Below are positions 48,574-60,355 of a stretch of 64,000 nt of DNA, piece after piece. Made by a program: the position numbers and the translations under genes. The stretch is from Liriodendron chinense (taxonomy: Eukaryota; Streptophyta; Magnoliopsida; Magnoliales; Magnoliaceae): assembly GCA_003013855.2 (NCBI GenBank), contig ML058433.1, positions 8,617,966-8,681,965 on the forward strand, written 5' to 3'. The first letter of the stretch is position 1. Each line of letters starts with the position of its first letter. The notes beneath the pieces are model-generated. The model was not told the origin of the DNA, did no database searches, and worked only from the letters and a program-made list of their open reading frames with translations.

Positions 48574-49434
48574 CATGCAAATGACGAACGAAATCATACT
48601 TGAGTCTTAAGGATATCTTTTACCCCATATCCTTTGGCGACATGTCACCTGCTAAAAGAAGAATGCCTTATAGTCATACACACACTCACAGATGAGACAC
48701 TATAACGAAGGACATATAACCCTCACACGATTAACACATGTGGTTGAAGTAGCATGCTTGACAAGCTTATAAAGATCTGTTGAGATAGGAAGTCTATCAC
48801 AATCTAGATACACTAACCGAGATCATTTTACACAATCTTGCCAAAATGGGGAACTCCCTATAGACGATCGGTGCTTTCACGATGACTATGAAGTTTTAAG
48901 AAGTTAATTTCTTTCAAAATGGAAAGGAATCGAGGGACACGATGAGGAATCCAATTTCGACTGGTATACGAAATGATCCTATAACCTTCAAGGATTCTAT
49001 GCTAGTAAGAAAACCCAATACAGTTACCACCTGCTAACATGTATAAGGAGCACACAACTAAGAGCTTGAGGCACCAGCCGTGCCACGCACACAACCTCTC
49101 ACAACGCAATGCTGTCTTATCTTAGTTTTAACTTTAGATCACTCCACTTCTGTCCAAGCCCATTGTGGAACGTCTGGAGTTTAGGGTAGCTTAAATCGTT
49201 GTTGCCTAGTGTAATTACTGTAGTATGCTTAGGAGTAGTGTAAATATCCACGACCTATCGTCATCGGATCCCCGATCAACCGAGTCCTTACTAAGAAGAT
49301 CAAACTTCAATCACATCCCTCTGACCATCCACCTCGATTGTTTGTCCTTACAGGCAATTTAAGTATTTATTTGCCTATTTCATTTCCTCACTGATTGTAT
49401 TGAACTTCATTTTAAATTAATATAATTCGCAATT
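48574..49434. other. Unannotated DNA with faint LTR-like features
   Basis: The stretch 49130-49430 (TAGTGTAATTACTGTAG, CTTACAGGCAATTTAAG) recalls 36450-36720, perhaps an old gypsy LTR tail. No ORF or RNA gene is supported. Confidence 0.35.
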
Positions 49435-49532
49435 CTGAAAGTGAGCGGGGTAGTTTAATACGACACCTTGTCACGTTATGCACTTTGCGGAAGCTTGGCG
49501 GAGCTACTAGAATAATGGCTAAGTCCTTTTTT

Positions 49533-49534
<2 letters not shown>

Positions 49535-49565
<31 letters not shown>
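49535..49565. repeat. Poly(G) tract, 31 G
   Basis: The homologous place in the second copy (52741-52751) reads GGGGAGGGGGG, so this G run is either an expansion or an assembly error. Confidence 0.9.
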
Positions 49566-49566
<1 letters not shown>

Positions 49567-51030
49567 GGAGGGATGATTAGGACATTTTGAAATTCTTTTC
49601 GCCTACTTAACTAATTTAACAAGTTAAACTAAGTAAGTAAGAACACTTTGACTTCCAAGCCTTAGTGGGTCCAATCACATAGACTAGTAAATATATAACT
49701 ATTAAGCGACTAGTCTAAATGCATAAATTAATAATGATTTAACTAATAAAACAACTAATCTATGCAACCTATGTAGACTATATGAGATGCAATCATATAA
49801 GCTCAATTCTACATAACTAGTGAAAATATATCTTGTGTGTGAATGTGCTAAATACATCACAAACACAAGCACAAGCACGTCTAGTGCCTCACATACATTC
49901 CAATTAGGTAATTAAACATACAATACATAAGTAAAAATGTAATCAAATACATCACAAATACAAGTACATATAATGGTTCGACTACTTGTCTATTCCACTC
50001 TCGGTTGTTGTACTTACCCCTTGAATACACTCGATTTCACTATGAGGGTTTAAAATCAGGTTCACTTCACAACCTAGGAGTTTTAAATAGGTTCATCCCA
50101 ACCTTACAATCCTACTCAAGGATCGGGTCCTATTAAAACTCCTCACATATGCACCCATGTTGGTGGATCACGTACACACCCGTGTCGGTGGCTCCCATTG
50201 GAGACTTGACAATTTAGGCTCTACTCAAGCGCCAAGGTCCTACAAACGAACTTCAATTTAGACTTCACACATAAGCCAAGGTCCTACAACTGAACCTCAA
50301 TTGTTTTAGGCTTTCCAACTGAACAAAGTCCTACAATCGAACTTAGTGTATACTCCCGCTAGAGGCTCCCCATAGAGACTTGATTTGGCCCTACAATTGG
50401 GCCTAGGTCCTACAACCAAACCTCTTAACTTTGGCAATTCACACTCTACACACAATTCCCTAAGGGAAGAGAGTGGTTGAACTTAACAAATGGACAACCT
50501 TACTTGTCGTCTTTAAGCCCCGTTAATGCACTGCCTTGGGTTGCTTGATCTCCACTCTCTCGTACTTCAATCAGCTCCCCTTTGCTCCCCTGATCAATGA
50601 TATTGATGCTTCGCCAAGGCCTCAGCTCTAACGATCAATCACCTTGCATGAGATGCTCCAATGGAGATGCCCAAGGTGCTAGGAGGCAGTGGTGAATCCT
50701 CTACAACTAGTAGAAAATGGCTTCCTAGAGGAATACACCTAATTGGATCTTTAGGATGTGTTTAGACAAGTGTTTTACCTACGGTCAAGGTGCCTAAACT
50801 TCGAGAGATCAAGAGGGAATAGGTTCATCTTCTTTTTTAGCTTTAAATGCTCCATTCTTGTGATGAATCACAAGGAAGATGACTTGTAGGGGTTAGGATT
50901 AGAGCCTAATGGTGTTGGCAATAATGGTGGCTTCTAAATCTCTAAAATCCCTCTCTTAAGCCCAAAAACCAAATCCCGATCTTTTATAGATGAAGCTCCA
51001 ATGGTAAAAAAATGTGCAGATTCGTGAAAC

Positions 51031-51299
51031 TTCGATGGATCGAAATACCCTTCGATGGATCGAAGATCCTACTTCGATGGCTTGAAAAATTGTTTAGAGA
51101 GTTTCTGAAGTTGCTGGATATCCAATTCGATGGATCGAAACATATTTCGATGGATTGGAAAACCCACTTTGATTGATGGAAAAATTGTCCAGGAGTTCAC
51201 AAATGTTGCTGGACATATGTTCAATAGATCGAGCTGGTCTTCGATGACATTAAAGACCCATCGAAATGAACTTCGATGGATCAAAGTCCAATCGAAAAC
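51031..51299 (-). promoter_or_regulatory. U3 cluster of TTCGATGGATCGAA motifs
   Basis: About eight to ten variants occur in 270 bp (TTCGATGGATCGAAAT, TTCGATGGATCGAAGA, TTCGATGGCTTGAAA, TTCGATGGATTGGAAA, TTCGATGGATCAAAG and others). On the minus strand the cluster ends 40 bp upstream of TATAAAAG. Confidence 0.75.
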
Positions 51300-51618
51300 T
51301 GTTGTCTTGGTTGGTTTTTTTTATAGCTTGTACCCTTTTATTAGCCTAACTTATCATGTTTTTCTAAGTATTCTAAGGCTAATGAAGGTTACTAAGGATT
51401 TTACTCTATAGTCCAAGTCATCTAGAGGTAATGATTATTTTGGTTCTAAGGGTTAGGGTCACTAAAGCATCTCATTTACCTGTTCTTATTCCTTGATGCT
51501 TATTATCCACTTGAATCTTCGGTCTTCAGCTTGCCAAGGCTCAACCGACGTTACGACACAAGGATGCACGTAATTGACAATAAGATGCACTAGTATGCTA
51601 CAAAAAAGTGCACTAACA

Positions 51619-52652
51619 ATCTCCCCATTTGTTAATTATGTGACAAAAACCTAACTTAGTCTTTGTCATGTTCTATACTAATGAAAATACTAAAACAACA
51701 AATAAATTACCTGTCAAAGCAAAAGATTACAACTTGAAATACACTAAAACATGTAACACTAGCAATGCTCCTCTTGATTCTTTCCTCATAACTTGTCAAT
51801 CTTTGCAACACAAAACACAAACAACTTATTTTGGTGGAACTTGATCTTTCTCTCCCTTTTTGTCAGCTATTGACAAACTAATCTCTTCACCTTAATGATA
51901 CATCAATTAAGTAAAGGGAATAGAGATTAGCATGTCTAATATATAGCTATAATCATATGCTAACTAGAGAGATAAGGGGTGCATGAACATTAAAACATGG
52001 AGCATGCATGGAACATGATCAATAAGAAAAAAATTTGTATCTAGGCATAGGTGATCATGTATAATTGGTCATTCTAAGATAAAGATGAAAGCATAAATGA
52101 CTAAGGGCATATATTAGCATACATCAAGCACAAAATCCAGAAGATTATGTTAATCTAAGAAGGATGACAGTTTAGCAACTAAAATTTTCAAAATAAAGCA
52201 GGGCTAAACTATCTAGATGGGCTAATGAGGCGTGAATCCTCTGATTTGCTCCTAAGCATAAAATGAGGCTCAAATCCTCAGATTTATCTATAGTATTTAT
52301 ATTTTAGCTATCCTTACTAACTATTTCTACTTTGTTCATCCTAAGGATAACCTAATTTTCTCAACTCCCTCATAAAATACAGCAAATAAGGAAGGGTTAG
52401 GAACTCCTCCAAGAAGGGATAATGGTCGGGATCTTCTCTCATATTAGGGGGAAGAGAGGTAGTGGTGGAGGCCATTAGAATTTTTATTGATTTTTTGTCT
52501 CCATCACTAGAAGAGTAATTAGATTCACTTTTGGACTCCTCTGTATCATCCTATGTTGCTATCATAGCTTTTTTGCCTTTTCTTTTAGGCTTTTTCGGAC
52601 AGTTGTAACATTGGACTTTGTTTCTGGTTAATTTTCCTTTATTTTTTTCAAC
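51619..52652 (-). pseudogene. Sirevirus-like internal remnant with gag C-terminus
   Basis: The minus strand at 52480-52645 encodes KGKLTRNKVQCYNCPKKPKR followed by KGKKAMIAT and an acidic/serine-rich DDTEESKSESNYSSSDGD, the basic-then-acidic gag tail typical of Sireviruses. Protease, integrase and RT are all absent: the interior is only about 1 kb and reaches the polypurine tract at 51630. No primer site is visible next to the right LTR copy. This is a deletion derivative. Confidence 0.6.
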
Positions 52653-53290
52653 CTGAAATTACGTCGGTAGTCTAACATGACACCTACGCATATACGTGAA
52701 GAAGCTTAGAGCGGAGCAACTAGAATTCTAGTTAATTCCTAGGGGAGGGGGGTGATTAGGACCTTTTAAAAATGTTTTTGCCTACTTAACAGTTTTATTA
52801 ATTTAAACTAAGTAAGCAATAACACTTCGTCTTCAAAGCCTTAGTGGGTCTAATCACAAGACTAGCATATGATGTACAATAAACTACCTAGTCTAAGCAT
52901 GCATAGAATTAACATATGATTAAACTAATCAAGCACCTAATCTATGCAACTTAAGTAGACTATATAAGAATGGACCATATAAGCTCAAGTCTACTCAGGA
53001 AGTGAAAGTACGTCATGTGTGTGGATGTGCCTATCTAGTGCCTAACATGCATTCCAATTAAGCATTTATAATTAAGCAATTAAACACAATGCATAATAAG
53101 AAATGTGCTCAAATACAATTAGAAACACAACGATATATAGTGGTTCGACTTTGGGTCTACTCCACTCTCGGTTCAAGTACTCAACCCCTTTGAGCACACC
53201 GGCCTTCACTAGGGAGTTTAAACCAGGTTCCTTTCAACTTAGGTGTTTTAACTCGGATCCATCCAACTGGGGAGTTTATAGATTCCTCCC
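52653..53290 (-). repeat. Second Sirevirus-like LTR copy, cut by Athila
   Basis: It matches 49435-50110 in order (AAGCTT..GCGGAGC.ACTAGAAT, TGATTAGGAC, GCCTTAGTGGGTC, TAGTGGTTCGACT, CCACTCTCGGTT). It stops at 53290, where the Athila LTR begins; the rest would lie right of the window if the insertion is simple. Confidence 0.6.
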
Positions 53291-54703
53291 TATTGACCTC
53301 TGAATTGTGCATATTCTAACCCCAATTCATCACATATTATGCATGGTTTGCATGTTTAAAAGACCATTTTAATACGTATTTTGTGATTATAGGATTGAGA
53401 GAGAGACTTCACTAATTCAATGCTTAATGAATCACTTTATATATATTGAAGATCAAAAGATTAAGTGCTAAATGGTGGAAGAAAGATGCAAGGGAGAAAG
53501 AGAAGAAAGAAGAAAAGTTGCAGAAAAATGCACTGTCGACCGGCCGGCTAACCGTTCAGCCATGGCCCACGACCGGTCGTCCGACCGGTCGAAAGTTCAA
53601 ATTAGGAGGCCTTTGAAGCTAACCTTGCTAGAAAAAAAATGGACAAAACCGACCGGTCGGCCACCACTGACGACCGGTCGTATTTTCTTGGAGTTGTGGA
53701 GTTTTTAGAGAAAACTCGCTGGACTAAAAAGATGGGTCGACGATTGGTCGTCTGACCGGTCGGCCAGAGGCCACGATTGGTTTCCCGATCGATCGACCAT
53801 GCAAAAAAATCAGAGAACCTTGTTCTTCAAGCTCTGAAATTTCATGCGTTGTGTAAGTACTATGCGGATTCTAAAACTTTCTGAGTCGGTGGGACTTCTC
53901 CATTATAAAAGGACACCTAGGGTTCGTTCCTAAAGTATCATAGAAGGCTTGAGAAATCATGGGAGGTGAAGAGGATTTTCGTGGAGCGTCTATAACTCTC
54001 CTAAATCCGGTTATTCATGTCTTTTTATTGTTTTTAGTTGTAGTATGATGATGCTCGGCTAAAACCTCTTAGCTAAGGCTATATGTGAATCTCGTAGCTA
54101 GTTTTCATATAGAATTCGTTTGATTCAAGCACTTTACTTAAAGTTTTGATTTTTAAGTTCTAGTTTGAATAAAGTTAGTATTTTTGGATGTTTTATGAGA
54201 GTTCATGTGCTTTAGACATGAGTTCCTTGCAATTCTCTGAGATGGCCATGTTTGGATTGATTATATTCGAATTATAGTAACCCTAGAGCATGCCATAGTC
54301 TCTTGGCATGGCCGTTACTTCGAAAGCTACATATTTGAATTCTATGTGCTTCATTAGAACTAGAATCTTATTTTCTGACTTAAGTGGGATTGTTTGTGTT
54401 TAAATATGCTTAATCTTCCTACTAAATGAGAGATAGAACTTCGAATCTAGTTGTGTTTATGCTTGAATGAATGATTTCGCATAAAACTACTACAAGTGGA
54501 TCCTTGAGGCCTTAATTCCATTAATTATCAGATTTATATAAAAGTTATTGTTTTTACTTAGTTTTTAAAATCAAACTTCAAAATTGGTGAATTTGAAGTT
54601 ACTAGAATGGTTTGAATTGGTTTACCCTAATTTCCTGTTAATTGACTTCGGTCTTATCGAGTTATTACTACATCGCAAGCCTTGTACTTGAGGCGAGCGA
54701 ATA
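53291..54703 (+). repeat. Athila 5' LTR (1,413 bp)
   Basis: Its start (TATTGACCTCTGAATTGTG) aligns with TGTTGAGCTCTGAATTGTG of the 3' LTR, so the first two bases mutated from TG to TA. TATAAAAGG is at 53904. The end was placed by alignment with the solo LTR. Confidence 0.85.
53538..53798 (+). promoter_or_regulatory. U3 cluster of CGACCGGTCG motifs, upstream of TATA
   Basis: About eight variants occur (CGACCGGCCGG, CGACCGGTCGT, CGACCGGTCGA, CGACCGGTCGG, CGATTGGTCGT, TGACCGGTCGG, CCCGATCGATCGACC). GACCGGTC is a perfect palindrome. The cluster ends 106 bp before TATAAAAGG at 53904. Confidence 0.75.
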
Positions 54704-55120
54704 AGTTTTTGGCGCCGTTGTCAGAGAATTTAGGTTAAATGGTTCTAAATTGTTTTAGTAGCTACAGAGTAGAATTAATTAGGGTTTCCTGCTTTTCTAG
54801 GACTAGTTTTTTTGAATTCTAGAACTAACAAAGTTTGTTTTGTTTTGTAGGAAGTTCTTCCAGTTCAGGTAAATTGGGTACTATCCTTCTAACTTAGACT
54901 TTTCAATTCTCAGTTTTTAGCTTTACTAGAATTTTAATTTTATTTTCAGATTTTATTTTTAGGATCTATGATTTAGTTCAAATTTTTGTTTGTGTGGTTT
55001 ATGTCCCATTGAGAATGTGACCACACAAATCGTCTCCAAACTAAAGGAGGTTTGGTCGGACCACTCTCTGTCTATAGATGAGTTTGAAAATACATAGAAC
55101 ATTGTGAAAGTTCGGGGAGT

Positions 55121-56255
55121 ATGGATCAAACACCGTTAAGGAATCCTTCCCCTCCTACTCCAACTACATACGCGAATCAAGAGGGAGTAGGAGAGAATGA
55201 GGTGCACAATGCTCCTCCAATGAGAGCTTTACTTGACTACTTACAACCGGCCCATACGACTACACCCTCATGTGTGGTTTTACCAACCACCGGGGGGGAC
55301 ATTGATATAAAGTCGAGGGTATTTCAACTTTTACCTAAGTTCCATGAGCTAGATTTTGAGAGCTCATATCTACACTTAAAAGAGTTTGATGAGGTTATTA
55401 CTACTTTGCAATACAACAATGTGTCAAAGGATGTCATCAAACTTAGATTGTTTCACTTCTCATTGAAAGAAAGAGCCAAAGGTTGGCTTCACTCTCTTAG
55501 ATCACATTCGATAGGGACATGGACTGAAATGACCCGAGAATTCTTTAAAAGTTCTTCCCGGCTCATAAAACGAACACCCTTCAAAGATCTATCATGAACT
55601 TTTTGGGAAAAGAGGGTGAGTCGTTCTTTCAAAGTTGGGAAAGGTTTAAGGACCTCTTACTCACTTGCCCACATCATGGCTACGAAAGTTGGTGAATTAT
55701 AAACTTCTTTTATGATGAATTGAATTCCAACATGCGCCAATTTGTAGATGATATGCAATGACGAGTTCATGAGCAAAAATTCAGATGAGGCATGGAGTTA
55801 CTTAGACATGTTGGCCGAGAATGCCCAATCATGGGATACCTCAGACAAGTCTAGTAACTTCAAGCCTCCTAAAAAAAGAGAAAGGAGGAATTTACATCCT
55901 TAAGGAGGAAGATGATGTAAACGCAAGGATATACAACCTCACAAGAAAAGTCGAGGCTATAAAACTAAGTAAAAGTGGAGTTTCTAAGTCCACGGAAGCC
56001 ATTGAAAACGTGTACGGAATTTATGCCGCTAATGTACACTTTACACAAGATTGTCCTACAATTCCTGCGTTTCAAGAGGTGTTACAAGAGCAAGAAAACA
56101 CCGCATATGGTTATCAACGTCCTTTTAATGGACTAGTAGGCAACACGTACAACTCTACTTGGAAGAACCATCCAAATTTCAATTGGAGGAATGGTCCCAC
56201 GGCCAACCCATGCAAAACATGGCCCCACCTCAATTCTCAATGGAGGACACTTTAA
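55121..56255 (+). pseudogene. Athila gag
   Basis: The ORF 55121-55597 carries the capsid part: LPKFHELDFESSYLHLKEFD, VSKDVIKLRLFHFSLKERAK and WLHSLRSHSIGTWTEMTREF. After a frameshift near 55598 the remainder (CPHHGYESW.., EDDVNARIYNLTRKVEAI) runs to 56255. A tryptophan/asparagine-rich stretch (NHPNFNWRNGPTANP) near 56170-56210 is typical of Athila gag. Confidence 0.85.
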
Positions 56256-56440
56256 AGGCGTTTATTCAAGGACAAATGCAAATTAATCAATGAAATTAGT
56301 AAATGTTCCAAGAGCTTAAAGTGTCGGTTAATGAGATTAAGGTACGCTTGAATGTTAGGGAAGGGACATTTCCGGCCCAACCTTAGCCCAATCTTAAATA
56401 AGCACATGAAATAAGCACCCCTAATCTCCCCAACCAACAT

Positions 56441-57486
56441 GTGGAGCAAGTAAAATCCATCACCACTCTTAGAAGTCGTAAACAAGTAGACAAATCTATT
56501 CCGGTGAAGGTCGACAAACCTAATGATCCGATAATTTCTGAGAATGAGGATGGACCTAGCTTAGCCCCACAAGAAACAGAACGGGTTCAAAAGCCCATAG
56601 CATCATTCCCTTCGAGATTAGTTGCTCCAAAATCTCTCCCAAACTCTCATGATATTTTAGAGATTTTTAGACAAGTCAAGATCAACATTCCATTGCTTGA
56701 TGCCATTAAACAAATCACCTCTTATGTCAAGTTTCTAAAGGACTTATGCACAACCAAATGCAAATACAATATGCAACAAAAGGCCTTTTTGAATGAGTAA
56801 GTGAGTGCCATTTTCACCCAAAAGACCCCTACAAAATATAAGGATCTCAGTAGTCTCACGATCTCATGTATCATTGGTAACTACCGAATTGAGCGTGTAT
56901 TACTAGATTTAGGGGCTTATACTCGGTATACGAGCAATTGGGTCTTGGTGAATTAAAACCCACCAAAACCACATTGCAACTTGCTGATAGATCCATCCGT
57001 GTACCGAGAGAGATGGTTGATGATGTATTGGTCCAAGTTGACAAATTCTACTACTCGGAAGATTTCATCGTCTTAGACAAGCAACCGGTTATAGATATTA
57101 GCACTCAAATATCGGTGATTTTAGGCCGCCCATTCTTGGCTACATCAAACGCAATTATAAATTGCCAGAATGGGGTGATGAAATTGTCATTTGGGAACAT
57201 GACATTGAAGGTAAACGTGTTCCACATGTATAACAAGCAAAGGAATGAGGAGGAGGATGAGCTCTTCGAGGTAAACATGCTCGAGTCCTTTGAAAAAGAT
57301 GAGCTTCTCCAACTTGAACCACTCAAAAATTTGGAGACATGCTTGACACACTTTGAAAATTCTAAAGATCCCATCTTGTGTGATATTGTGCAAGGATTGA
57401 GTAGTGAGAAACCGGTAGTGGATACTAGCCGGTGGAGGCCTCATTTTGAAAAATTGCACCAACCACATCAAAGCCTTATTGCCTAA
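56441..57486 (+). pseudogene. Athila gag tail and protease
   Basis: VKSITTLRSRKQVD (56450-56490) is the usual start of the linker before protease. ITSYVKFLKDLCTTK is at about 56710-56760. The protease has LLDLGAYTRYTS (56905-56940; usual LDLGAS form), then LGLGELKPTKTTLQLADRSI and ISVILGRPFLATSNAIINC (57110-57170). An acidic region follows. A stop at 56799-56801 splits the frame. Confidence 0.85.
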
Positions 57487-58560
57487 TATCAAACTGCCGA
57501 AGCTTGACCTTAAACCATTGTCATCCGAGCTTAAATATGTATATTTAGGTCAAGAGGAAACATTTTCAGTTGTCATAGCCTCTCACCTAGGAAAAGACCA
57601 AGAGCTCAAGTTGATTGAGCTACTCAAAGAACATAGGGGAGCCATAGGGTGGACAATAGCGGACCTTAAAGGGATAGACTCTTCGGTATGTACTCACCAT
57701 ATACACCTTGAAGAAAATGCAAAAATGACTAGACAACTTCAAAGGAGGTTAAATCCAAATATGATGGAGGCTGTCAAAGGCGAGGTATTAAAGCTACTAG
57801 ATGTGGGTATCATTTACCCTATCTCGGATAACCAATGGGTGAGTCCTACCTAAGTTGTCCCTAAAAAGTTCGGTATTACCATTGTAGAGAATGCCAACAA
57901 CGAGCTTATACCAACTAGAGTGACCACCGGTTGGCATATGTGCATAGATTATCGGAAGCTAAACACGGTCGCTAAGAAAGACCACTTCCCTCTTCCATTC
58001 ATAGATCAAATTTTAAAGAGTTGACGGGTTACTCTTATTATTGCTTCCTAGATGGCTATTCCGGCTACAACCAAATTGAGATAGCTCAGAAGACCAAGAG
58101 AAGACCACCTTACATGCATGTTCGACACCTTTGCATATCGAAGGATGCTATTCGAACTATGTAGTACACCCGTTACATTCCAACGATGCATGTTGAGTAT
58201 TTTCTCTGACATGGTGGGTGAGTTTCTCGAGGTATTCATGAATGATTTTTCTGTTGTTGGTTGTACATTCGATGAGTGCCTCAATCAGTTGAAATCGGTC
58301 TTGACAATGTGCGAGGAGAAGAACCTTGTTTTAAACTGGGAGAAGTGCCATTTTATGGTACAAAGAGGAACAGTCCTTGGACATATCATCTCATCCAATG
58401 GAATGGAGGTAGACCAAGCCAAAATCGACATTATTGCTAACTTACCACCACCCAAAAGCATACGCGATGTGTGGTCCTTCCTTAGACACGCCGGATTCTA
58501 TCGAAAGTTCATAAAGAATTTTAGTCGTATCTCTAGGCCTTTATGTCACCTTCTCTAAAA
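57446..58560 (+). pseudogene. Athila reverse transcriptase
   Basis: Motifs in order: LIELLKEHRGAIGWTIADLK, HHIHLEENAKMTRQLQRRLN, MCIDYRKLNTVAKKDHFPLP (57940-58000), PVTFQRCMLSIFSDM, and the catalytic box region FMNDFSVVGCTFDECL (58237-58284). Athila normally has FMDD here, so the first catalytic aspartate is asparagine in this copy. Frames break near 57850 and 58021-58120. The RNase H tether follows. Confidence 0.88.
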
Positions 58561-59215
58561 GGAAAACCAATTCGAGTGGAGTGCCAGATGTCAATTAGCT
58601 TTTTCAAAGCTAAAGGACATGTTGACAACCGCTCACATCATGCAACCACCGGATTGGTACTTTCCTTTTAAGTTGATGTGTGATGCTAGCGATTATGCTA
58701 TTGGGGTGGTGTTAGGCTAAAAGAGGGATAAGAAACCCCACGTTATCTACTATGCGAGTAAGACCTTGAATCCTGCCTAAGTTAATTACTCGACTATGGA
58801 GAAAGAGCTCTTAGCCATTGTTTTTTCCTTTAAGAAATTCAGGCCTTACTTAATAGGATTCAAGGTTATCATCTACACGGATCATGCGGTGTTGAAACAC
58901 CTTCTTTCTAAGAAGTATGTTAAGCCCCGTTCACTTAGATGGATCATACTCCTTCAGGAATTCGACGTAGAGATCAAAGATAAGAAGGGGGTAGACAATG
59001 TGGTGGTGGATCATCTATCCCGTCTAGTTTTACCCGATTCTATTAACGAGTCACCTATTGAGGACTCATTCCCTGATGAACAACTCTTTGTTGCTATGCA
59101 TCTATCGTGGTACGCTGATATAGCAAATTATCTTTTCACAGGTGTGATGCCGACTTATTGGACTGCGCAGGATAAACAGAAATTTCTAAGGGAAGTGCGC
59201 TGGTTTTTCTGAGAT
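58561..59215 (+). pseudogene. Athila RNase H
   Basis: LMCDASDYAIGVVLG, HVIYYASKTLNPA, YSTMEKELLAIVFSFKKFRP, IIYTDHAVLKHLLSKK and KGVDNVVVDHLSRL are all recognised. In-frame stops occur at 58556, 58718 and 58778. The C-terminal DEQLF segment leads into integrase. Confidence 0.9.
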
Positions 59216-60355
59216 AAACCATTATTTTTAAATATTACCCAGATTAAAAAATTAGAAGATGTGTCCCTGATGATGAACAAAATTCTGTTATCTCCTTTTG
59301 TCATAGTGAAGCATGTGGGGGTCATTTTTCTGCCAATAAAACTACTGCAAAAATTCTGCAATGTGTTTTTTATTGGCCTACCTTGTTTAGAGACACCCAT
59401 GATTTTACAAAGCATGCGGGCGCTGTCAAAAGCTAGGAGGATTGTCCTGTCGGAATATGATTCCTCTTAACCCAATTCAACATCTTGAAGTCTTCGATTG
59501 TTGGGGTATCGATTTCATGGGACCATTCCCCTCATCTTTTGGACATGTCTACATATTGCTTGCCATAGACTATGCGTCCAAGTGGATAGAGGCTATTCCT
59601 TGTAGAACTAATGATCAGCGTACGGTTTTAAAGTTTCTTAAAGAAAATATACTTTCCAGATTTGGAACGCCTCGAGCCATCATAAGTGATGGTGGTTCTC
59701 ACTTTTACAATAGGCTTTTTGAAGCCTTAATGAAGAAATATGGAATTAGGCATAAAGTGAGTACCCCATACCACCCACAGACAAGTGGGCAAGCTGAAAT
59801 TTCCAATCGAAAAATCAAACAGATTTTGGAGAAGACGATGAGGTCGGATCGCAAAGATTATCACAGAGATTAGTCGATGCTCTTTGGGCTTACCGTACGG
59901 CTTATAAGACCCCCATTGGAATGTCTCCCTATAGACTTGTCTATGGGAAAGCTTGTCACTTGCTCTTGGAACTTGAACACAAAGCCTATTGAGCAATTCG
60001 GGCATTCAACTTTGACATTGACAAGGCTAGCTCACTTCGCAAACTCTAATTGAATGAGCTTGACGAGATACGGAACGATGCTTACGAGAACTCGAGAATT
60101 TACAAGAGTAGGATGAAAGCCTTTCATGACAAACACATTTTTAGAAGAAAAAAAATTCATGAAGGCAAAAAAGTACTCTTGTACAATTCCCGACTTCATC
60201 TTTTTTTAAAAAAAATTGAAATCTCGATGGATAGGCCCATACATTGTTAAAGAAGTTTTTCCTCATGGGGCTGTGGAGATAGAGAATGCGGCGAATGGTA
60301 ATTGTTTTAAAGTGAATGGACAACGCCTTAAACCATTTGTTGAAAATTTTGATTA
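59216..60355 (+). pseudogene. Athila integrase
   Basis: The zinc-binding part is shifted between frames (ACGGHFSANKTTAKILQ, FYWPTLFRD near 59310-59390). The core has FDCWGIDFMGPFPSSFGHVY, AIDYASKWIEAIP, AIISDGGSHFYN and TPYHPQTSGQAEISNREI-like DNA, where the three acidic residues appear kept (59495-59830). The C-terminus (GRWIGPYIVKEVFPHG-like, ending ENFD and a stop at 60353-60355) is in further frames. Confidence 0.88.

Larger units (their letters stand above)
49435..51618 (-). repeat. Sirevirus-like 3' LTR (about 2.2 kb)
   Basis: On the minus strand the LTR starts TGTTAGTGCACTT right after a polypurine tract AAATGGGGAGAT (complement 51619-51630), the pattern of Sirevirus-type copia elements. 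The left ~600 bp is paralleled by 52653-53290. It holds the TCGATGGATCGA cluster (51031-51299), a minus-strand TATAAAAG (50981-50990), and imperfect tandem GTCCTACAA repeats at 50240-50420. The left boundary is set only by where similarity to the second copy begins. Confidence 0.55.

Noticed and set aside
57105..57492. Minus-strand ORFs overlapping Athila protease
   Set aside because: Shadows of the plus-strand protease, whose motifs are clear.
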